Assembly (NCBI RefSeq): GCF_028767125.1
Contig: NZ_JAKCWP010000002.1
Span: 437,930 to 501,929 of the forward strand
Length of the DNA: 64,000 nt
Direction: 5' to 3'
From: Chelativorans sp. YIM 93263
GTDB taxonomy: Bacteria > Pseudomonadota > Alphaproteobacteria > Rhizobiales > Rhizobiaceae
Of the stretch, positions 52,180 through 64,000 are shown piece by piece. Below the pieces are notes generated by a model. The model saw nothing but the letters and a program-made list of their open reading frames with translations, was not told the origin of the DNA and ran no database searches. Each line of letters starts with the position of its first letter. The first letter of the stretch is position 1. The translations under genes and the position numbers were made by a program.

Positions 52180-52629
52180 ATGTCCTACTGGAGATTTGCG
52201 GCCATGATCGCCACGGGGACGGTCGTAATGTACGGGATTATGTACATGGCCACTTATGAGTTCAGTCACGCAACTTTCAGCGAGTCGCGTGTCTATATGG
52301 CTTTGGCGATGGGTGCCACGATGTCCATCGTCATGCTGGCTTACATGTGGGGAATGTATGCCGGCACGGGTGCGAAACTGGGCATCTTCGCAACAGCGCT
52401 GGTCGTATTGACTGCCGCAGTGGCCCTCGACAGAAGCCAGTTTCTGGTTGAGGACGTAGGCTTCATGAGTTCGATGATCCCTCATCATTCGATAGCTATT
52501 ACGAGGAGCGAGCGCGCTCGCATCTCCGATCCGCGGGTCCGCGATCTTGCGCAGCAGATTATCGAAGCTCAGCGGGAAGAAATCGCCGAAATGAAGGCGC
52601 TTATAGAGGACCTGAACGAGAACCCTTAG
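52180..52629 (+). CDS. DUF305 membrane-anchored protein
   Basis: 149 residues. Three hydrophobic segments in the first 95 residues and the DUF305 domain after (MSSMIPHHSIAITRS, DPRVRDLAQQIIEAQREEI). DUF305 proteins are ferritin-like helical modules often near metal-handling genes; the paired histidines may bind a metal. The ATG at 52180 has AAGGGA upstream. A longer frame lacks support. No copper or metal genes are adjacent, so the role is open. Confidence 0.82.
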   Translation: MSYWRFAAMIATGTVVMYGIMYMATYEFSHATFSESRVYMALAMGATMSIVMLAYMWGMYAGTGAKLGIFATALVVLTAAVALDRSQFLVEDVGFMSSMIPHHSIAITRSERARISDPRVRDLAQQIIEAQREEIAEMKALIEDLNENP

Positions 52630-52664
52630 TCAGGCGCCATAGCTTGAACGGAAGCACGATAGAA

Positions 52665-56192
<3,528 letters not shown>

Positions 56193-56268
56193 TTTTTCTC
56201 ACTGCGCCATCGAGATTCGTCAGATAATTGTCGGGGATCGCCCCGGCATGGTAAAGGCCGACCGTTGG

Positions 56269-56970
56269 TTACCCCGGATTATCTTCGGCCAGTGGTTCCC
56301 GAAACATTTCTCGCACCATCGGTCCCAGTTCGTCCGGATGTTCCGCAATGCGGTCTGCACCAGCGCCCTCAAGCTCGCCGCGATCGCCGTAACCCCACAG
56401 AACACCGATGCTCCGCACCCCGTTGGCGCGCGCGCCGATAATATCGTGCATGCGGTCGCCGATCATCACCGTTTGCCCCGCATCGATCGGTTCGCTGGCA
56501 AGAATGTGCCGTATCAAGTCCGTTTTGTCAGAGTTCCGGCCATCGGGTTCGGAGCCATGGACTGCATCGAAGTAGATATGCAGCCCGAAATGTTCGAGAA
56601 TGTCAGCCGTATAGGACTTCACTTTCGAGGTCGCCACCGAAAGAATGTATCCATCTCTGGCAAACCCGGCCAGCACCTCCGAGACACCCGGAATGAGACG
56701 GTTTTCGAATTTGCCGACATCGCCATAACGCTCACGGTAGAGCCTCACGCCCTCCCATATGAGCGCTTCATCATCCGTTTCGAGCAACTTGGCAAGATTC
56801 GACTGTATCGGCGGCCCGATACACCAGCGCAAATCCTCCGCTGCCGGCGCCAAACGGCCCAGCCTTTCCAAAGCGTATTGCAGAGAGCGTGTGATGCCGA
56901 CGAAGGGGTCGGTCATAGTCCCGTCGAGATCGAAGAGAAGCGCCGGGCGGGGTTGGAGGCTATCGTTCAT
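56269..56970 (-). CDS. HAD-superfamily phosphatase (Gph-like)
   Basis: 233 residues. Motif I DLDGT has the nucleophile Asp14 and the acid/base Asp16; motif II is VATSK and motif III IGDRMHDIIGARANG. The cap is of the phosphoglycolate phosphatase/beta-phosphoglucomutase type. The ATG overlaps the stop of pccA (ATGA), indicating coupling with it. Substrate unknown; a house-cleaning phosphatase is likely. Confidence 0.88.
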   Translation of the reverse strand: MNDSLQPRPALLFDLDGTMTDPFVGITRSLQYALERLGRLAPAAEDLRWCIGPPIQSNLAKLLETDDEALIWEGVRLYRERYGDVGKFENRLIPGVSEVLAGFARDGYILSVATSKVKSYTADILEHFGLHIYFDAVHGSEPDGRNSDKTDLIRHILASEPIDAGQTVMIGDRMHDIIGARANGVRSIGVLWGYGDRGELEGAGADRIAEHPDELGPMVREMFREPLAEDNPG

Positions 56971-58976
56971 GCAAACTCCATAATCACCGCATCGACCGCG
57001 AGGCTATCGCCGGGAGCGGCCTTGATGGCGGAGACCGTACAATCGCGCTCGGCGCGGAGGACGTTTTCCATCTTCATGGCCTCGACCACCGCCAGCACCT
57101 CGCCCGCCTTCACCTGCTGACCTTCGTCTACGGCGATGGAGACGACCAGCCCCGGCATCGGGCAAAGGAGCATTCTCGATGTGTCCGGCGCCTTGCGCGC
57201 CGGCATCAGCCGGTCGAACTCGGCGATGCGCGGGAGCATCACGTGTGCGGTCGCGGCAAAACCCTTCCAGGAGAGCCTGACACCGTTGAGTACGGGGCGG
57301 ATCTGCACAGCCACCTCCCGCCCATCTATCCGCCCCTCCCAAACAGGCTCGCCCGGCCGCCAGGAGGAGACGAGGTTCAAGGTCTCGCCATCGAGCTGAA
57401 TGTCCACCTCGGTGGGAATGGACGCCATGCCTTCCACCAGCGAAACCGGCACATAGTCCTTGCCAAGCTTCACCACCCAATCCCGCTTGATGTCGCCTGA
57501 ATGCGGCGCGAGCCGTCCCGGCAGGCGATCTAGCCGGTCCCGCCGCAATAGCTCGACGGCAAGCGCGACCGCACAGAAGATCGCCCGCGCCTTCTTGTCC
57601 GGCTCAGATATGGAAAAGCCTTCCGGATACTCTTCGGCGATGAAACTCGTGGAAAGCTGTCCTTCACGCCAGCGCGGATGGCGCATAAGCGCGGCAAGAA
57701 ACGGGATGTTGTGCTCGATGCCGTCCACAACAAATCGGTCGAGCGCATCCGACATGGCATCGATGGCCTGAAGACGATCCGGCGCATGGGTACACAGCTT
57801 GGCGATCATCGGATCGTAGAACATGGAAATTTCAGACCCTTCCGCGACACCTGTATCGTTGCGCACGGCAACGGCGCCATGCTCCCCCTCTTCAGGTGGG
57901 CGGTAGCGGGTCAGCCGTCCGATGGACGGCAGGAAACTGCGTGTCGGGTCTTCCGCATAGATCCGGCTTTCGATAGCCCAGCCGTCCCGCCTCACGTCTT
58001 TCTGCGCGATCTTCAGCTTTTCACCCGCGGCGATGCGGATCATTTGCTCGACAAGATCTATGCCCGCCACAAGCTCCGTCACCGGGTGCTCAACCTGCAA
58101 CCGAGTGTTCATCTCGAGAAAGTAGAAATTCTTGTCCTTGTCCGCGATAAACTCAACCGTACCGGCGCTCTGATAGTCTACGGCCTTGGCCAGCGCCACG
58201 GCCTGCGCACCCATGGCTTGGCGTGTCTCCTCGTCGAGAAAAGGCGACGGCGCCTCCTCAACGATTTTCTGGTTGCGCCGCTGAATGGAGCACTCGCGCT
58301 CGCCAAGGTGAATGGCGTGGCCGAAACCGTCGGCCAGCACCTGAATCTCGATGTGGCGCGGCTCCTCGACGAACTTCTCGATGAAGATCCGGTCATCGCC
58401 GAAGGAGGATGCGGCCTCGGATTTGGAGCGCGCAAAGCCCTCCCGGGCCTCATCATCGTCCCAGGCGACCCGCATACCCTTGCCCCCGCCCCCGGCGGAC
58501 GCCTTGATCATCACCGGATAGCCGATCTCCGTGGCAATGGCCGCCGCATGATCGGCATTCTCGATCAGCCCGACGAAGCCCGGAACGGTTGATACGCCGG
58601 CTTCCCCCGCGATCTTCTTCGAGGTGATCTTGTCGCCCATGGCGCGGATCGCCTTGGGCTTCGGCCCGATGAAGGCGATGCCTTCCGCTTCCAGGCGCTC
58701 GCAGAAGTCCGGATTTTCGGAGAGAAAACCATAGCCCGGGTGCACGGCCTCTGCCCCGCTCTCCTTACAGGCCGCGATGATCCGGTCGATGGACAGATAG
58801 CTTTGATTCGCCGGCGCCGGCCCGATCTCCACGGCTTCGTCGGCCATCTCGACATGGACGGCATCGACATCAACATCCGAGTAAACGGCGACGGTCGCGA
58901 TCCCCATTCGGCGCGCCGTCTTTATGACGCGGCAGGCGATCTCCCCCCGATTGGCAATCAAGATCTTTTTGAACAT
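56967..58976 (-). CDS. pccA: Propionyl-CoA carboxylase, biotin-carboxylase/carrier subunit
   Basis: 669 residues. ATP-dependent carboxylation of a biotin that then carboxylates propionyl-CoA (or acetyl-/methylcrotonyl-CoA). Biotin carboxylase spans about 1-450, the BT linker about 455-590, and the biotinyl domain ends the chain, with Lys635 in VVEAMKMEN. The ATG at 58976 is preferred because the family starts [16 protein letters not shown]. The carboxyltransferase subunit (pccB) is not in the window. Valine breakdown genes above also yield propionyl-CoA. Confidence 0.93.
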   Translation of the reverse strand: MFKKILIANRGEIACRVIKTARRMGIATVAVYSDVDVDAVHVEMADEAVEIGPAPANQSYLSIDRIIAACKESGAEAVHPGYGFLSENPDFCERLEAEGIAFIGPKPKAIRAMGDKITSKKIAGEAGVSTVPGFVGLIENADHAAAIATEIGYPVMIKASAGGGGKGMRVAWDDDEAREGFARSKSEAASSFGDDRIFIEKFVEEPRHIEIQVLADGFGHAIHLGERECSIQRRNQKIVEEAPSPFLDEETRQAMGAQAVALAKAVDYQSAGTVEFIADKDKNFYFLEMNTRLQVEHPVTELVAGIDLVEQMIRIAAGEKLKIAQKDVRRDGWAIESRIYAEDPTRSFLPSIGRLTRYRPPEEGEHGAVAVRNDTGVAEGSEISMFYDPMIAKLCTHAPDRLQAIDAMSDALDRFVVDGIEHNIPFLAALMRHPRWREGQLSTSFIAEEYPEGFSISEPDKKARAIFCAVALAVELLRRDRLDRLPGRLAPHSGDIKRDWVVKLGKDYVPVSLVEGMASIPTEVDIQLDGETLNLVSSWRPGEPVWEGRIDGREVAVQIRPVLNGVRLSWKGFAATAHVMLPRIAEFDRLMPARKAPDTSRMLLCPMPGLVVSIAVDEGQQVKAGEVLAVVEAMKMENVLRAERDCTVSAIKAAPGDSLAVDAVIMEFA

Positions 58977-59131
58977 GCAGGCGATTCCCCCAACGGCCAT
59001 ACAGTTCTACGGGCTTGTGCCAAAGCGCTCAAGATCGAGTAAGCGCGAAGCCGTATGGCTGGACAATCGTTCTTGCGCGCGGCGGCATTTCCCGACTACT
59101 TTCGAACGCAGTTACACGAGGAGAACAGCCG

Positions 59132-60259
59132 ATGAAAACGCGTGCCGCCGTCGCCACCGCCGCCGGAAAACCACTGGAGATCATGGAGGTCGATCTGGAG
59201 GGCCCGCGCGACGGCGAAGTGCTGCTCGAAGTCAAGGCCACAGGCATTTGCCACACGGATGATTTCACCTTGTCGGGCGCCGATCCGGAAGGGCTTTTTC
59301 CCACCATTCTCGGCCATGAGGGTGCCGGTGTGGTGGTCGATGTCGGCCCCGGCGTGACAAGCCTGAAGAAGGGCGATCATGTCATTCCGCTCTATACCCC
59401 GGAATGCCGTCAGTGCCCCTCCTGCCTGTCGCAGAAGACGAACCTCTGCACGGCCATTCGGGCGACGCAGGGGCAGGGCCTCATGCCCGACGGCACCTCG
59501 CGTTTCTCTATCGGCGGGGAGAAACTGCATCACTATATGGGCTGCTCGACCTTCTCCAATCACACGGTCCTGCCGGAGATCGCGGTGGCGAAGGTCAATC
59601 CCGAGGCGCCCTTCGACAAAATCTGCTACATCGGCTGCGGCGTGACGACCGGCATCGGTGCCGTCATCAACACCGCCAAGGTAGAGATCGGCTCCACGGC
59701 CATCGTCTTCGGACTCGGCGGCATCGGCCTCAATGTCATTCAGGGTCTGCGGCTTGCCGGCGCGGACATGATCATCGGCGTCGATATCAACAATGCCAAG
59801 AAGGAATGGGGCGAGAAGTTCGGAATGACGCATTTCGTCAATCCGAAGGAGGTCGAGGGCGATCTCGTGCTCTATCTCGTCGACATGACCAAGCGCGGCG
59901 CGGACCAGATTGGCGGGGCAGACTACACCTTCGATTGCACGGGGAATGTTACCGTCATGCGTCAGGCGCTCGAATCGGCTCATCGCGGCTGGGGCGAATC
60001 GATCGTCATCGGCGTTGCCGGTGCGGGGCAGGAAATCTCCACGCGTCCTTTCCAGCTCGTCACCGGCCGCACGTGGAAAGGCACGGCCTTCGGCGGCGCA
60101 CGCGGGCGCACCGACGTGCCGAAGATCGTCGACTGGTACATGGAAGGCAAGATCGACATCGATCCGATGATCACGCACACGCTGTCGCTCGACGAGATCA
60201 ACAAGGGCTTCGATCTCATGCACGGCGGCGAATCCATCCGCAGCGTGGTAGTGTATTGA
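59132..60259 (+). CDS. frmA: S-(hydroxymethyl)glutathione dehydrogenase / class III alcohol dehydrogenase
   Basis: 375 residues, zinc enzyme oxidising S-hydroxymethylglutathione (formaldehyde plus glutathione) to S-formylglutathione. Catalytic zinc: Cys40, His62 and Glu63 region (GHEGAGV); structural zinc cysteines 92, 95, 98 and 106. The NAD fold carries [12 protein letters not shown]. The start at 59132 has GAGGAG 9 bases upstream. The following hydrolase fghA at 61302 completes formaldehyde oxidation to formate; three small genes lie between. Confidence 0.96.
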   Translation: MKTRAAVATAAGKPLEIMEVDLEGPRDGEVLLEVKATGICHTDDFTLSGADPEGLFPTILGHEGAGVVVDVGPGVTSLKKGDHVIPLYTPECRQCPSCLSQKTNLCTAIRATQGQGLMPDGTSRFSIGGEKLHHYMGCSTFSNHTVLPEIAVAKVNPEAPFDKICYIGCGVTTGIGAVINTAKVEIGSTAIVFGLGGIGLNVIQGLRLAGADMIIGVDINNAKKEWGEKFGMTHFVNPKEVEGDLVLYLVDMTKRGADQIGGADYTFDCTGNVTVMRQALESAHRGWGESIVIGVAGAGQEISTRPFQLVTGRTWKGTAFGGARGRTDVPKIVDWYMEGKIDIDPMITHTLSLDEINKGFDLMHGGESIRSVVVY

Positions 60260-60271
60260 GGCCCCGGCATC

Positions 60272-60730
60272 TTGCCCACGATCTATGTCGATGCTGATGC
60301 TTGCCCCGTGAAGGCGGAGGTGACCCGCGTTGCCGAGCGTCACGACGTTCCCGTCGTGTTCGTCTCCAATGGTGGGCTCCGCCCTTCGCGCGATCCGATG
60401 GTGCGCCATGTCGTCGTGCCGGGAAAAGCCGACGCCGCGGATGACTGGATTGCCGAGAATGCGGCGGAAGGCGATATCGGCATTACGGCAGACGTGCCGC
60501 TTGCATCCCGCCTTGTCGAAAAGGGATTGCAAGTGCTGGCCCCGACCGGCCGAGCTTTCACGCGCGAAAGCATCGGAATGGACGTCGCAATGCGCAACCT
60601 GAAGCAGGATCTGCGCGAATCCGGCGAGATCAAGGGCTACAATGCCGGCTTCACCGCCCGGGATCGGTCGGCGTTTCTCCAGGCGCTGGATCTCGCCGTG
60701 CGGCGTGCCCTGCGTGAAAATCGCGGGTGA
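60272..60730 (+). CDS. YaiI/YqxD-family (UPF0178, DUF188) protein
   Basis: 152 residues. PIN-like fold with the conserved IYVDADACPVK (Asp7, Asp9) and a later SRDPMVRHVVVPGKADAADDW region; the motif set matches the UPF0178 family, thought to be nuclease-like. The start is TTG at 60272, the only one in frame with the conserved start. It lies 12 bases after frmA. Function not proven. Confidence 0.85.
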   Translation: MPTIYVDADACPVKAEVTRVAERHDVPVVFVSNGGLRPSRDPMVRHVVVPGKADAADDWIAENAAEGDIGITADVPLASRLVEKGLQVLAPTGRAFTRESIGMDVAMRNLKQDLRESGEIKGYNAGFTARDRSAFLQALDLAVRRALRENRG

Positions 60731-60784
60731 AACCAAGCGCGGCAAATGCTATATGGGATGCATGTATCCCGAAAGGTCACCACA

Positions 60785-61012
60785 ATGAGCAAGCAAACGG
60801 CGATCCGCCTTTCCGACGAGACCTACGCACGCCTGCAGGCTTTGGCAAAGCGAACCGGCCGCACGGCCTCCTATTACATTCGCGAAGCCATCGAAGAGCG
60901 GCTGGATGATCTCGAGGATATTTATCTGGCCGAAAAAGCGATGGAACGAATCCAACGCGGTGAATCGAAAGTTGTAAGCGCCGAGGAATTCTGGCGTGAA
61001 CTGGACGATTGA
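60785..61012 (+). CDS. RelB/CopG-like antitoxin (ribbon-helix-helix)
   Basis: 75 residues. N-terminal ribbon-helix-helix (AIRLSDETYARLQALAKRTG) followed by IREAIEERLDDLEDI and an acidic C-terminal helix that should wrap the toxin. AAAGG lies upstream. It overlaps the toxin gene by 17 bases. Neutralises the RelE-type toxin and probably represses its own promoter. Confidence 0.88.
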   Translation: MSKQTAIRLSDETYARLQALAKRTGRTASYYIREAIEERLDDLEDIYLAEKAMERIQRGESKVVSAEEFWRELDD

Positions 61013-61265
61013 GTACAACACCGCGGTTCGAAAAAGCATCCGTAAGCTGGACCCGCAAACCCGTCACCGAATCCGTCAGTTTCTCAGCGAGCGCCTTGCT
61101 TCTCTTGATGATCCCCGCCAACTGGGCGCTGCGCTCAAAGGCTCAAAATTCGGTGACTTCTGGCGTTATCGGGTCGGCGATTACCGCATCATCTGCGTTA
61201 TTCAGGACCACAAGCTTGTCGTTCTCGTCCTGGAAATCGGCCATCGGAGGGAAATCTACCGGTAG
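60996..61265 (+). CDS. RelE/ParE-family toxin
   Basis: 89 residues. Compact RelE/ParE fold: WTIEYNTAVRKSIRKLD, GDFWRYRVGDYRIICVIQD and VLEIGHRREIY carry the conserved Arg, Tyr and terminal basic residues. GTG start at 60996, GAGGA upstream, overlapping the antitoxin. Likely an mRNA-cleaving RelE type since the C-terminus has HRREIYR; gyrase-poisoning ParE is possible. Confidence 0.88.
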   Translation: MNWTIEYNTAVRKSIRKLDPQTRHRIRQFLSERLASLDDPRQLGAALKGSKFGDFWRYRVGDYRIICVIQDHKLVVLVLEIGHRREIYR

Positions 61266-61301
61266 CCGGGTTCAGACTTTCAATCAGCCAGTGAGTTCAC
61301 G

Positions 61302-62138
61302 ATGAAAACCATTTCCACCGCAAGATCCCATGGCGGCGTTCAGGGCGTTTATTCCCACGCCTCCGAAACCTGCAATTGCGAGATGACCTTCGCCGTCTTC
61401 GTGCCGCCGCAGGCGACGGACGGCCCCTGCCCCGTTCTCTGGTATCTCTCGGGCCTGACCTGCACCCATGCGAACGTGATGGACAAAGGCGAATATCGCC
61501 GCAAGGCCGCGGAGCTTGGGCTGATCGTTGTCTGCCCGGACACCAGCCCGCGCGGCGAAAAAGTGCCGGACGAGCCGGACAACTGGCAGTTCGGATCCGG
61601 GGCCGGGTTCTATCTCGACGCAACCGAAGCGCCCTATTCCGAAAACTACCGCATGTACTCCTATCTCACGAAGGAACTGCCAGCGCTGATCGAAAGGGAA
61701 TTTCCGGCCGATATGAGCCGGCAGAGCATTTTCGGTCATTCCATGGGCGGCCACGGGGCTCTGACCATTGCTCTCAAAAACCCCGAGCGTTTCAAAAGCT
61801 GCTCGGCTTTCGCGCCCATCGTCGAACCATCGACGGCCGGCTGGTCAAAGACGGCATTCGAGCGTTATCTCGGCAGCAATCCTGCCGGCTGGCGCGCTTA
61901 CGACGCATGTGCGCTCGTGAAAGACGGGCAGCGCTTCGATGAATTCCTCATTGATCAGGGCACAGCCGACGGGTTTCTCGATGAAGGCTTGCGGCCATGG
62001 CTGTTCGAAGAAGCGTGCAAAGAGGCCGGTATTCCGCTGACGCTCAATATGCGCGAAGGCTATGACCACTCCTATTTTTTCATTTCTACCTTCATGGAAG
62101 ACCATCTTGCCTGGCACGCCGCCCGCATGAGCCGCTGA
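61302..62138 (+). CDS. fghA: S-formylglutathione hydrolase
   Basis: 278 residues, alpha/beta hydrolase. Nucleophile Ser147 in GHSMGG; Asp in DQGTAD and His in GYDHSYFF complete the triad. Conserved Cys-containing YLSGLTCTHANV and FGSGAGFYLDATEAP are diagnostic. Releases formate and glutathione from S-formylglutathione. Completes the pathway begun by frmA. The ATG at 61302 lies 36 bases after the toxin gene. Confidence 0.96.
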   Translation: MKTISTARSHGGVQGVYSHASETCNCEMTFAVFVPPQATDGPCPVLWYLSGLTCTHANVMDKGEYRRKAAELGLIVVCPDTSPRGEKVPDEPDNWQFGSGAGFYLDATEAPYSENYRMYSYLTKELPALIEREFPADMSRQSIFGHSMGGHGALTIALKNPERFKSCSAFAPIVEPSTAGWSKTAFERYLGSNPAGWRAYDACALVKDGQRFDEFLIDQGTADGFLDEGLRPWLFEEACKEAGIPLTLNMREGYDHSYFFISTFMEDHLAWHAARMSR

Positions 62139-62293
62139 TAAGACGTTTAAGAAACCAGGATAAAGTACTGCTCAAATTTTCCTTTTCCCTCCCAATAGAA
62201 AACAAACCTGCCGCCGGAGCTTGTTATCCTGCGGCGTGTCCTGCATTCTTCATGTCTAACACTTAAAAAGCTTCAGACAGGAGATGTATCCCG

Positions 62294-62677
62294 GTGCAGA
62301 ACACCGCGCACATTTATTCCGAGCTTCCCGACCGTGATACAATGGGCGGGCGGCTCTCTCGTGCCCGCGATTCCGCGGGGTTGACCATTGCAGAGTTGGC
62401 ACGCCGCCTCGGCGTAAAGGCCTCCACCATTCAAGCCTGGGAAAGCGACCGCTCTCAGCCGCGCGCCAATCGGCTTGCCATGCTGGCCGGCGTCTTGAAC
62501 GTCAGTCTGTCCTGGCTGCTCCATGGCGTTGGCGCATCGCCAGCGGACGAAAGCCGCTCCGATCTCGTCCAGGCCGTTTCCACCAATCTGCAGCGCCTGC
62601 AGCGCCTTCACGAGGAAACGGCAAGCATTATCGCTCAGATCGAGCGGGATCTGGCGCGCGCAGCAAATTTGGAGTAA
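62294..62677 (+). CDS. XRE-family regulator with C-terminal coiled coil
   Basis: 127 residues. Cro/CI helix-turn-helix at about 20-75 (TIAELARRLGVKASTIQAWE). The last 35 residues form a Leu-rich heptad helix (LQRLQRLHEETASIIAQIERDL) that may mediate oligomers. GTG start at 62294 with an AGGAG site about 11 bases upstream; an internal ATG at residue 17 is an alternative. It lies in front of the glycine-riboswitch region but transcribes toward it. Confidence 0.8.
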   Translation: MQNTAHIYSELPDRDTMGGRLSRARDSAGLTIAELARRLGVKASTIQAWESDRSQPRANRLAMLAGVLNVSLSWLLHGVGASPADESRSDLVQAVSTNLQRLQRLHEETASIIAQIERDLARAANLE

Positions 62678-62785
62678 CGACCATTCGGTTGTGAATGGTG
62701 AGCCTCAATGCAGGGTGTGGAGGTGACAACACACTTCGCCTGCGCTAGGTTCAAAATTGTCGTGGGTCAAATTGCCCGCCTGTTT

Positions 62786-62968
62786 GTGGGAGAGAGCAGC
62801 CTCGCTGCCGCCGAAGGGGAAATCGCCCGAAATCTCTCAGGCAAATGAACCGCAAACGGGTTAGACACTCTGGAAAGTCGGGGCTTGCGCCCCGCGCCGA
62901 AGGTGTAAGCGCTGCCGACAGGGTTCCGGTCGCGCGAGTCTCTCAGGCTTCCGACAGAGGGGCACGGA
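62786..62968 (+). promoter_or_regulatory. Tandem glycine riboswitch
   Basis: Two consecutive aptamers: the first shows GGGAGAGAGC, GCCGCCGAAGGGG and CTCTCAGGCAAA; the second shows CGCGCCGAAGGTG, GTCTCTCAGGC and ends in CCGACAGAGGGG. The linking segment TTAGACACTCTGGAAAG is typical. It ends about 40 bases before gcvT and should turn on glycine cleavage when glycine is high. Confidence 0.93.
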
Positions 62969-63008
62969 CACGTTGCATGGGCAGCGTGCGTGCAGCTTTG
63001 GAGGAATG

Positions 63009-64000
63009 ATGAGCGACGAGAAAACCCTGAGACATCTGCCGCTGGAGGCGATGCATGAGGAAGCCGGGGCGCGTTTCGGCGCCTTTGCCGGCTGGCGCAT
63101 GCCGTTGACCTATCCTGCCGGCGTGATGAAGGAGCACCTCCATACGCGAGAAAAGGCCGGCCTGTTCGACATCTCGCACATGCAGCTTTTTGCGGTGGAA
63201 GGCCCAGGTGCTGCCTCTTTCCTCGAGCGTGCCTGCCCGATCGAAGCGGCGGGCCTTGGGTCAGGCAAGTCCAAATACACGGTGCTGCTGGACGAAGACG
63301 CCGGTATTATCGATGACCTGATTATCACGCGCTTGGGCAACGACCGCTTCATGATCGTGGCAAATGCCGGCAATGCGGCAAGGGACGAAGCCCACCTTAG
63401 CGCCATTGCCCAAGGCCTCGACGTGCAGATCGAACCATTGGAGCTCGCTTTGCTGGCCCTGCAGGGGCCGGAAGCAGAAAGCGTTCTCATCGGTGCCGGT
63501 CTGGACTTGAGCGACCTTACATTCATGACGGCCGTAGAGCCGCACGAAAGGTGGTTTGTCTCACGGTCGGGCTATACGGGCGAAGACGGATTCGAGATCG
63601 CGCTGCCCCCTGACGAAGCGCCGGGATTGGCAGAGAAGATCCTGGCGGACGACCGCGTCCAGTGGATTGGCCTTGCAGCGCGGGACAGCTTGCGGCTGGA
63701 AGCCGGCCTCTGCCTGCACGGACAGGATCTGACCGAGAAGACCGACCCCGCCAGCGCGACGCTTCTTTGGGCCATCCCCAAGCAATTGCGGGAGGAAGGC
63801 GCGTTCGTCGGCGCCGAGGCGCTGCGGCGCATCCGTGCCGAAGGCATCAAGGAAAAGCGCGTCGGGCTAAAGCCGGAAGGACGCCAGCCCGTACGCACCG
63901 GTACTCCCCTCGTCGATGAGACCGGGAATGCTGTCGGCCGCGTAACCTCCGGCGGGTTTGGCCCCTCGGTCGGTCACCCGGTCGCCATGGGTTATGTCGC
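63009..64000 (+). CDS. gcvT: Glycine cleavage system T protein (aminomethyltransferase), partial
   Basis: At least 330 residues; the gene runs off the right edge of the window. It transfers the methylene carbon of glycine to tetrahydrofolate and releases ammonia within the glycine cleavage complex. Typical segments: FAGWRMPLTYPAGVMKEH near the start, FDISHMQLFAVEGPGA, and RSGYTGEDGFEIALP. Start: the second of two adjacent in-frame ATGs (63006 and 63009) because GGAGG ends five bases before it. The riboswitch lies just upstream; gcvH and gcvP probably follow outside the window. Confidence 0.95.
   Translation, partial: MSDEKTLRHLPLEAMHEEAGARFGAFAGWRMPLTYPAGVMKEHLHTREKAGLFDISHMQLFAVEGPGAASFLERACPIEAAGLGSGKSKYTVLLDEDAGIIDDLIITRLGNDRFMIVANAGNAARDEAHLSAIAQGLDVQIEPLELALLALQGPEAESVLIGAGLDLSDLTFMTAVEPHERWFVSRSGYTGEDGFEIALPPDEAPGLAEKILADDRVQWIGLAARDSLRLEAGLCLHGQDLTEKTDPASATLLWAIPKQLREEGAFVGAEALRRIRAEGIKEKRVGLKPEGRQPVRTGTPLVDETGNAVGRVTSGGFGPSVGHPVAMGYV

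Noticed and set aside
62139-62293. Candidate small RNA or riboswitch after fghA
   Set aside because: Only a weak imperfect stem (TGCCGCCGG / CCTGCGGCG) is seen and no known pattern.

Overview
The window is high-GC and densely coded on both strands. Its gene content points to an alphaproteobacterium of the order Hyphomicrobiales (Rhizobiales), probably near the Mesorhizobium / Chelativorans / Nitratireductor group. The main markers are an alphaproteobacterial Omp2b-type porin, an AcpXL / FabF1-FabF2 / alcohol dehydrogenase / LpxXL cluster for very-long-chain acylation of lipid A, a divergent putA-putR pair, a rhizobial bmt / mttB locus and a tandem glycine riboswitch in front of gcvT. The genus is an inference. 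No tRNA, rRNA, CRISPR array, intact insertion sequence or prophage was seen.

Layout. 1-2.4 kb: a secreted acidic-tailed protein, a structured non-coding stretch and the porin. 2.8-12.4 kb: catabolic genes (putA/putR, a small secreted protein, a LysR regulator with a threonine/serine dehydratase, gabD, an AEC transporter). 12.5-18.2 kb: an exported histidine-phosphatase-like protein, then acpXL-fabF2XL-fabF1XL-adhXL-lpxXL. 18.2-24.7 kb: an M20 deacylase and a dipeptide/oligopeptide ABC transporter. 24.7-29.1 kb: a hypothetical gene, a MITE-like inverted-repeat element, a TSUP transporter, a VOC protein and a valine-degradation pair (acyl-CoA dehydrogenase, 3-hydroxyisobutyrate dehydrogenase).

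29.3-42.9 kb is the most distinctive part. It holds a class III aminotransferase, two non-pyrrolysine MttB-family methyltransferases, a dimethylglycine/sarcosine-dehydrogenase-like flavoprotein, a PhnD-like protein without an export signal, a membrane desaturase, an XRE regulator, a homocysteine S-methyltransferase (Bmt) behind a perfect palindrome, a B12-binding corrinoid protein and a DUF1638 protein. Together these look like an aerobic route that strips methyl groups from betaine-type quaternary amines and feeds them to homocysteine and/or folate. The FAD/folate demethylase could release formaldehyde, which the frmA and fghA genes at 59-62 kb would oxidise, and glycine could enter the cleavage system that begins with gcvT at the right edge.

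42.9-52.6 kb: ExoD, pseudouridine kinase and glycosidase, an OmpA-like lipoprotein, an aldo/keto reductase, two membrane proteins, a MerR regulator, a UdgX uracil-DNA glycosylase coupled to a radical-SAM repair protein, and a DUF305 protein. 52.7-59 kb: dnaE, an HAD phosphatase and pccA. 59.1-64 kb: frmA, a DUF188 gene, a RelBE-type toxin-antitoxin pair, fghA, an XRE regulator, the tandem glycine riboswitch and gcvT, which is cut by the window end.
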